Assembly (NCBI GenBank): GCA_031285105.1
Contig: JAITWV010000322.1
Location: 1 to 5,371 of the forward strand
Source of the DNA: Streptococcaceae bacterium
Lineage (GTDB): Bacteria > Bacillota > Bacilli > Lactobacillales > Streptococcaceae
Length of the DNA stretch: 5,371 nucleotides
Direction of reading: 5' to 3'
Part shown: in pieces, positions 3,986-5,371 of the stretch
How positions within the stretch are numbered: position 1 is the stretch's first letter
Layout of the letters: every line of letters starts with the position of its first letter
Notes under the pieces: model-generated
The model's input: only the letters and a program-made list of their open reading frames with translations
Told to the model about the DNA's origin: nothing
Databases searched by the model: none
Position numbers and translations under genes: made by a program

Positions 3986-5371
3986 ATGAAACTGTACTTT
4001 GACAACAAAATAAGAAAGATAGGAGTTGCATTGATGATGACAGCAATGTTGTCCAATGTACTGACTCCGTCATTGTCTGTGGTGGCAATGGATATACAGC
4101 AGGAAACTACTCAAGAAGAAATGGTGGATAATGAATCAACCATCTCAGAAAATGTTAGCGATAACAACGAACTACAAGAAGCTGATGACGGAACAATTAC
4201 GACAGACAGCTCAAATGTGACTGACAAAGTGGATGATTCAGTGGACAAAGTTGTAGATAGCTCAGAGAATCTGGATAAGAATATTGAAACTTCACAACTT
4301 GATGTAAGTAAAGCTAGTCCAGAAAAGGAAACAGTTGAAACAAGAAATTCTGACTACACTTTATCTGCTCATGGTATGACACTTCATGTAAATGAGTTGG
4401 CAACTTTATCGACTGCTGATATTGCACAAAAGATACTTACTGATTCAGAAGCTACTATTAAAGAAGTCAACAATAACCCGATTCCCTCAGATATGCAACT
4501 TTTTGTAAATGGGATTGAAAGTCTGACACCGGTAGCAGAAAAGCAAGAGGTGGTAATTTCAAGCAACAATTCAGACTTGCCAGAAATTACGATTCCAGTA
4601 TTTGTTTCTGATGATGATACAGGAATAATGGATACTCGTTACATGGGTTGGGATAAAATCGTAGTCCTTTATATGAAAGACTTTGAAATAAAACACTCCG
4701 AGTATTTTGATTGGCATAAATTAAACATTGGGAGTTACGAGTTAAATTATTTTGACGACCTCATTACAGCTTATGATATACAAACAGGTGAACAATTATT
4801 CAGAGACTTTTTTCAAAGTACATTGTCATTATTAATGCCATCAGACACCGTTCCTGAAGATATTCAAGGGGACTTTCACACGAGGTTAGCTTGGTGGGTG
4901 CAATCTGAGCGTATGCCACACTCAAATCTAACAATAATTGATGACACCTATAAAATTGATGTTGCGAATGGCACTAGAACAGACAGTGAAAAAAATCCAA
5001 ATGTAGAATCTACAGTTTTTAGTATTAAAGCAGACCCTGCTCCAGAAGGACAAGTATTTGATAAGTGGGTTTCAGATAATGGTGGTACATTTGCAGACGA
5101 AACAAGCAGCGAAACTACATTCACCATGCCTGCGAATGATGTTAGTTTAACAGCAACTTATAAAGTAGCTGAATCAAGTCTTACCTTTGCAATTTACGAA
5201 AACTTCTATGGTACTCGACTTGGAAAATTGACAAACCTCAATGTAATTGCACAGAAGCCTTACGGTAGTGATTCGTATATTACTGACACAACGATAAATC
5301 CAGACGGAACAGTTACTGTAACAGGAGCTTTTGAAGTTGGTGATTTTATTCAAATTGGCATGGGGAATCCT
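3986..5371 (+). CDS. Large secreted surface protein with Ig-like and InlB-type repeat domains (3' end outside window)
   Basis: The open frame runs 462 codons to the window edge with no stop. ATG at 3986 follows GGAGG by five bases. Residues 1-34 form a Sec signal peptide (basic N-terminus, hydrophobic 12-26, probable cleavage after V-V-A at 34). Residues 36-118 are a D/E/S/T-rich low-complexity linker. Residues about 123-211 look like a beta-sandwich of bacterial Ig-like type ending in I-P-V-F-V-S-D-D-D. Residues 212-321 are unrecognised. Residues 322-392 resemble a divergent InlB B-repeat (start V-A-N-G-T, middle F-D-K-W-V, end T-T-F-T-M-P-A-N-D-V-S-L-T-A-T-Y), and 393-462 begin another beta-rich unit. 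This is the build of a wall-attached adhesin. A C-terminal sorting signal would be outside the window, so anchoring by the neighbouring sortase is inferred. The two genes probably form a display pair with separate but matching operators. Confidence 0.87.
   Translation, partial: MKLYFDNKIRKIGVALMMTAMLSNVLTPSLSVVAMDIQQETTQEEMVDNESTISENVSDNNELQEADDGTITTDSSNVTDKVDDSVDKVVDSSENLDKNIETSQLDVSKASPEKETVETRNSDYTLSAHGMTLHVNELATLSTADIAQKILTDSEATIKEVNNNPIPSDMQLFVNGIESLTPVAEKQEVVISSNNSDLPEITIPVFVSDDDTGIMDTRYMGWDKIVVLYMKDFEIKHSEYFDWHKLNIGSYELNYFDDLITAYDIQTGEQLFRDFFQSTLSLLMPSDTVPEDIQGDFHTRLAWWVQSERMPHSNLTIIDDTYKIDVANGTRTDSEKNPNVESTVFSIKADPAPEGQVFDKWVSDNGGTFADETSSETTFTMPANDVSLTATYKVAESSLTFAIYENFYGTRLGKLTNLNVIAQKPYGSDSYITDTTINPDGTVTVTGAFEVGDFIQIGMGNP

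Noticed and set aside
3862..4056. Minus-strand ORF across the third operator and start of the surface protein
   Set aside because: It overlaps a clear signal peptide, promoter and operator on the plus strand, and the product has no recognisable feature.

Overview
The window is AT-rich DNA with strong GGAGG-type ribosome binding sites. It carries a LytTR regulator, HPK10 (AgrC/ComD-like) kinases, a sortase and a signal-peptide-bearing surface protein. This points to a low-GC Gram-positive bacterium, most likely Lactobacillales such as Streptococcus or Enterococcus. The species cannot be read from the sequence.

Layout, left to right. Positions 1-44 (minus strand) are the first 14 codons of an IS630-like transposase, and the end of that element lies somewhere before about position 98. 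Directly after it is a 5'-truncated response-regulator gene (to 358) that keeps only its LytTR DNA-binding domain. It overlaps by one base a histidine kinase gene (358-1647), which is followed by a terminator. A second, paralogous kinase (1811-3106), an atypical membrane-anchored sortase (3250-3825) and a large secreted surface protein (3986 to beyond the window) follow on the same strand.

The most striking pattern is in the three intergenic gaps. Each carries two direct repeats of about 13 bp (consensus TGTCAAAATYRAC) spaced exactly 21 bp start to start. In each, the -10 hexamer of an extended -10 promoter (TGnTAnnAT) begins exactly 42 bp after the start of the second repeat, and no recognisable -35 box is present. 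A hairpin terminator precedes each operator. The 21-bp direct-repeat geometry is that of AgrA/ComE/BlpR-type LytTR activators. I infer that the second kinase, the sortase and the surface protein are separate transcription units of one LytTR regulon: kinases sense a signal, phosphorylate a LytTR regulator, and the regulator switches on surface-protein display plus one of its own kinases.

In this strain the local regulator appears to be broken by the insertion sequence, so the circuit may be off, constitutive, or served by a regulator elsewhere. No signal-peptide gene is visible in the window. The sensor halves of the two kinases have diverged, while their catalytic halves align without a gap at roughly two-thirds identity (hand count), suggesting two inputs feeding one output.
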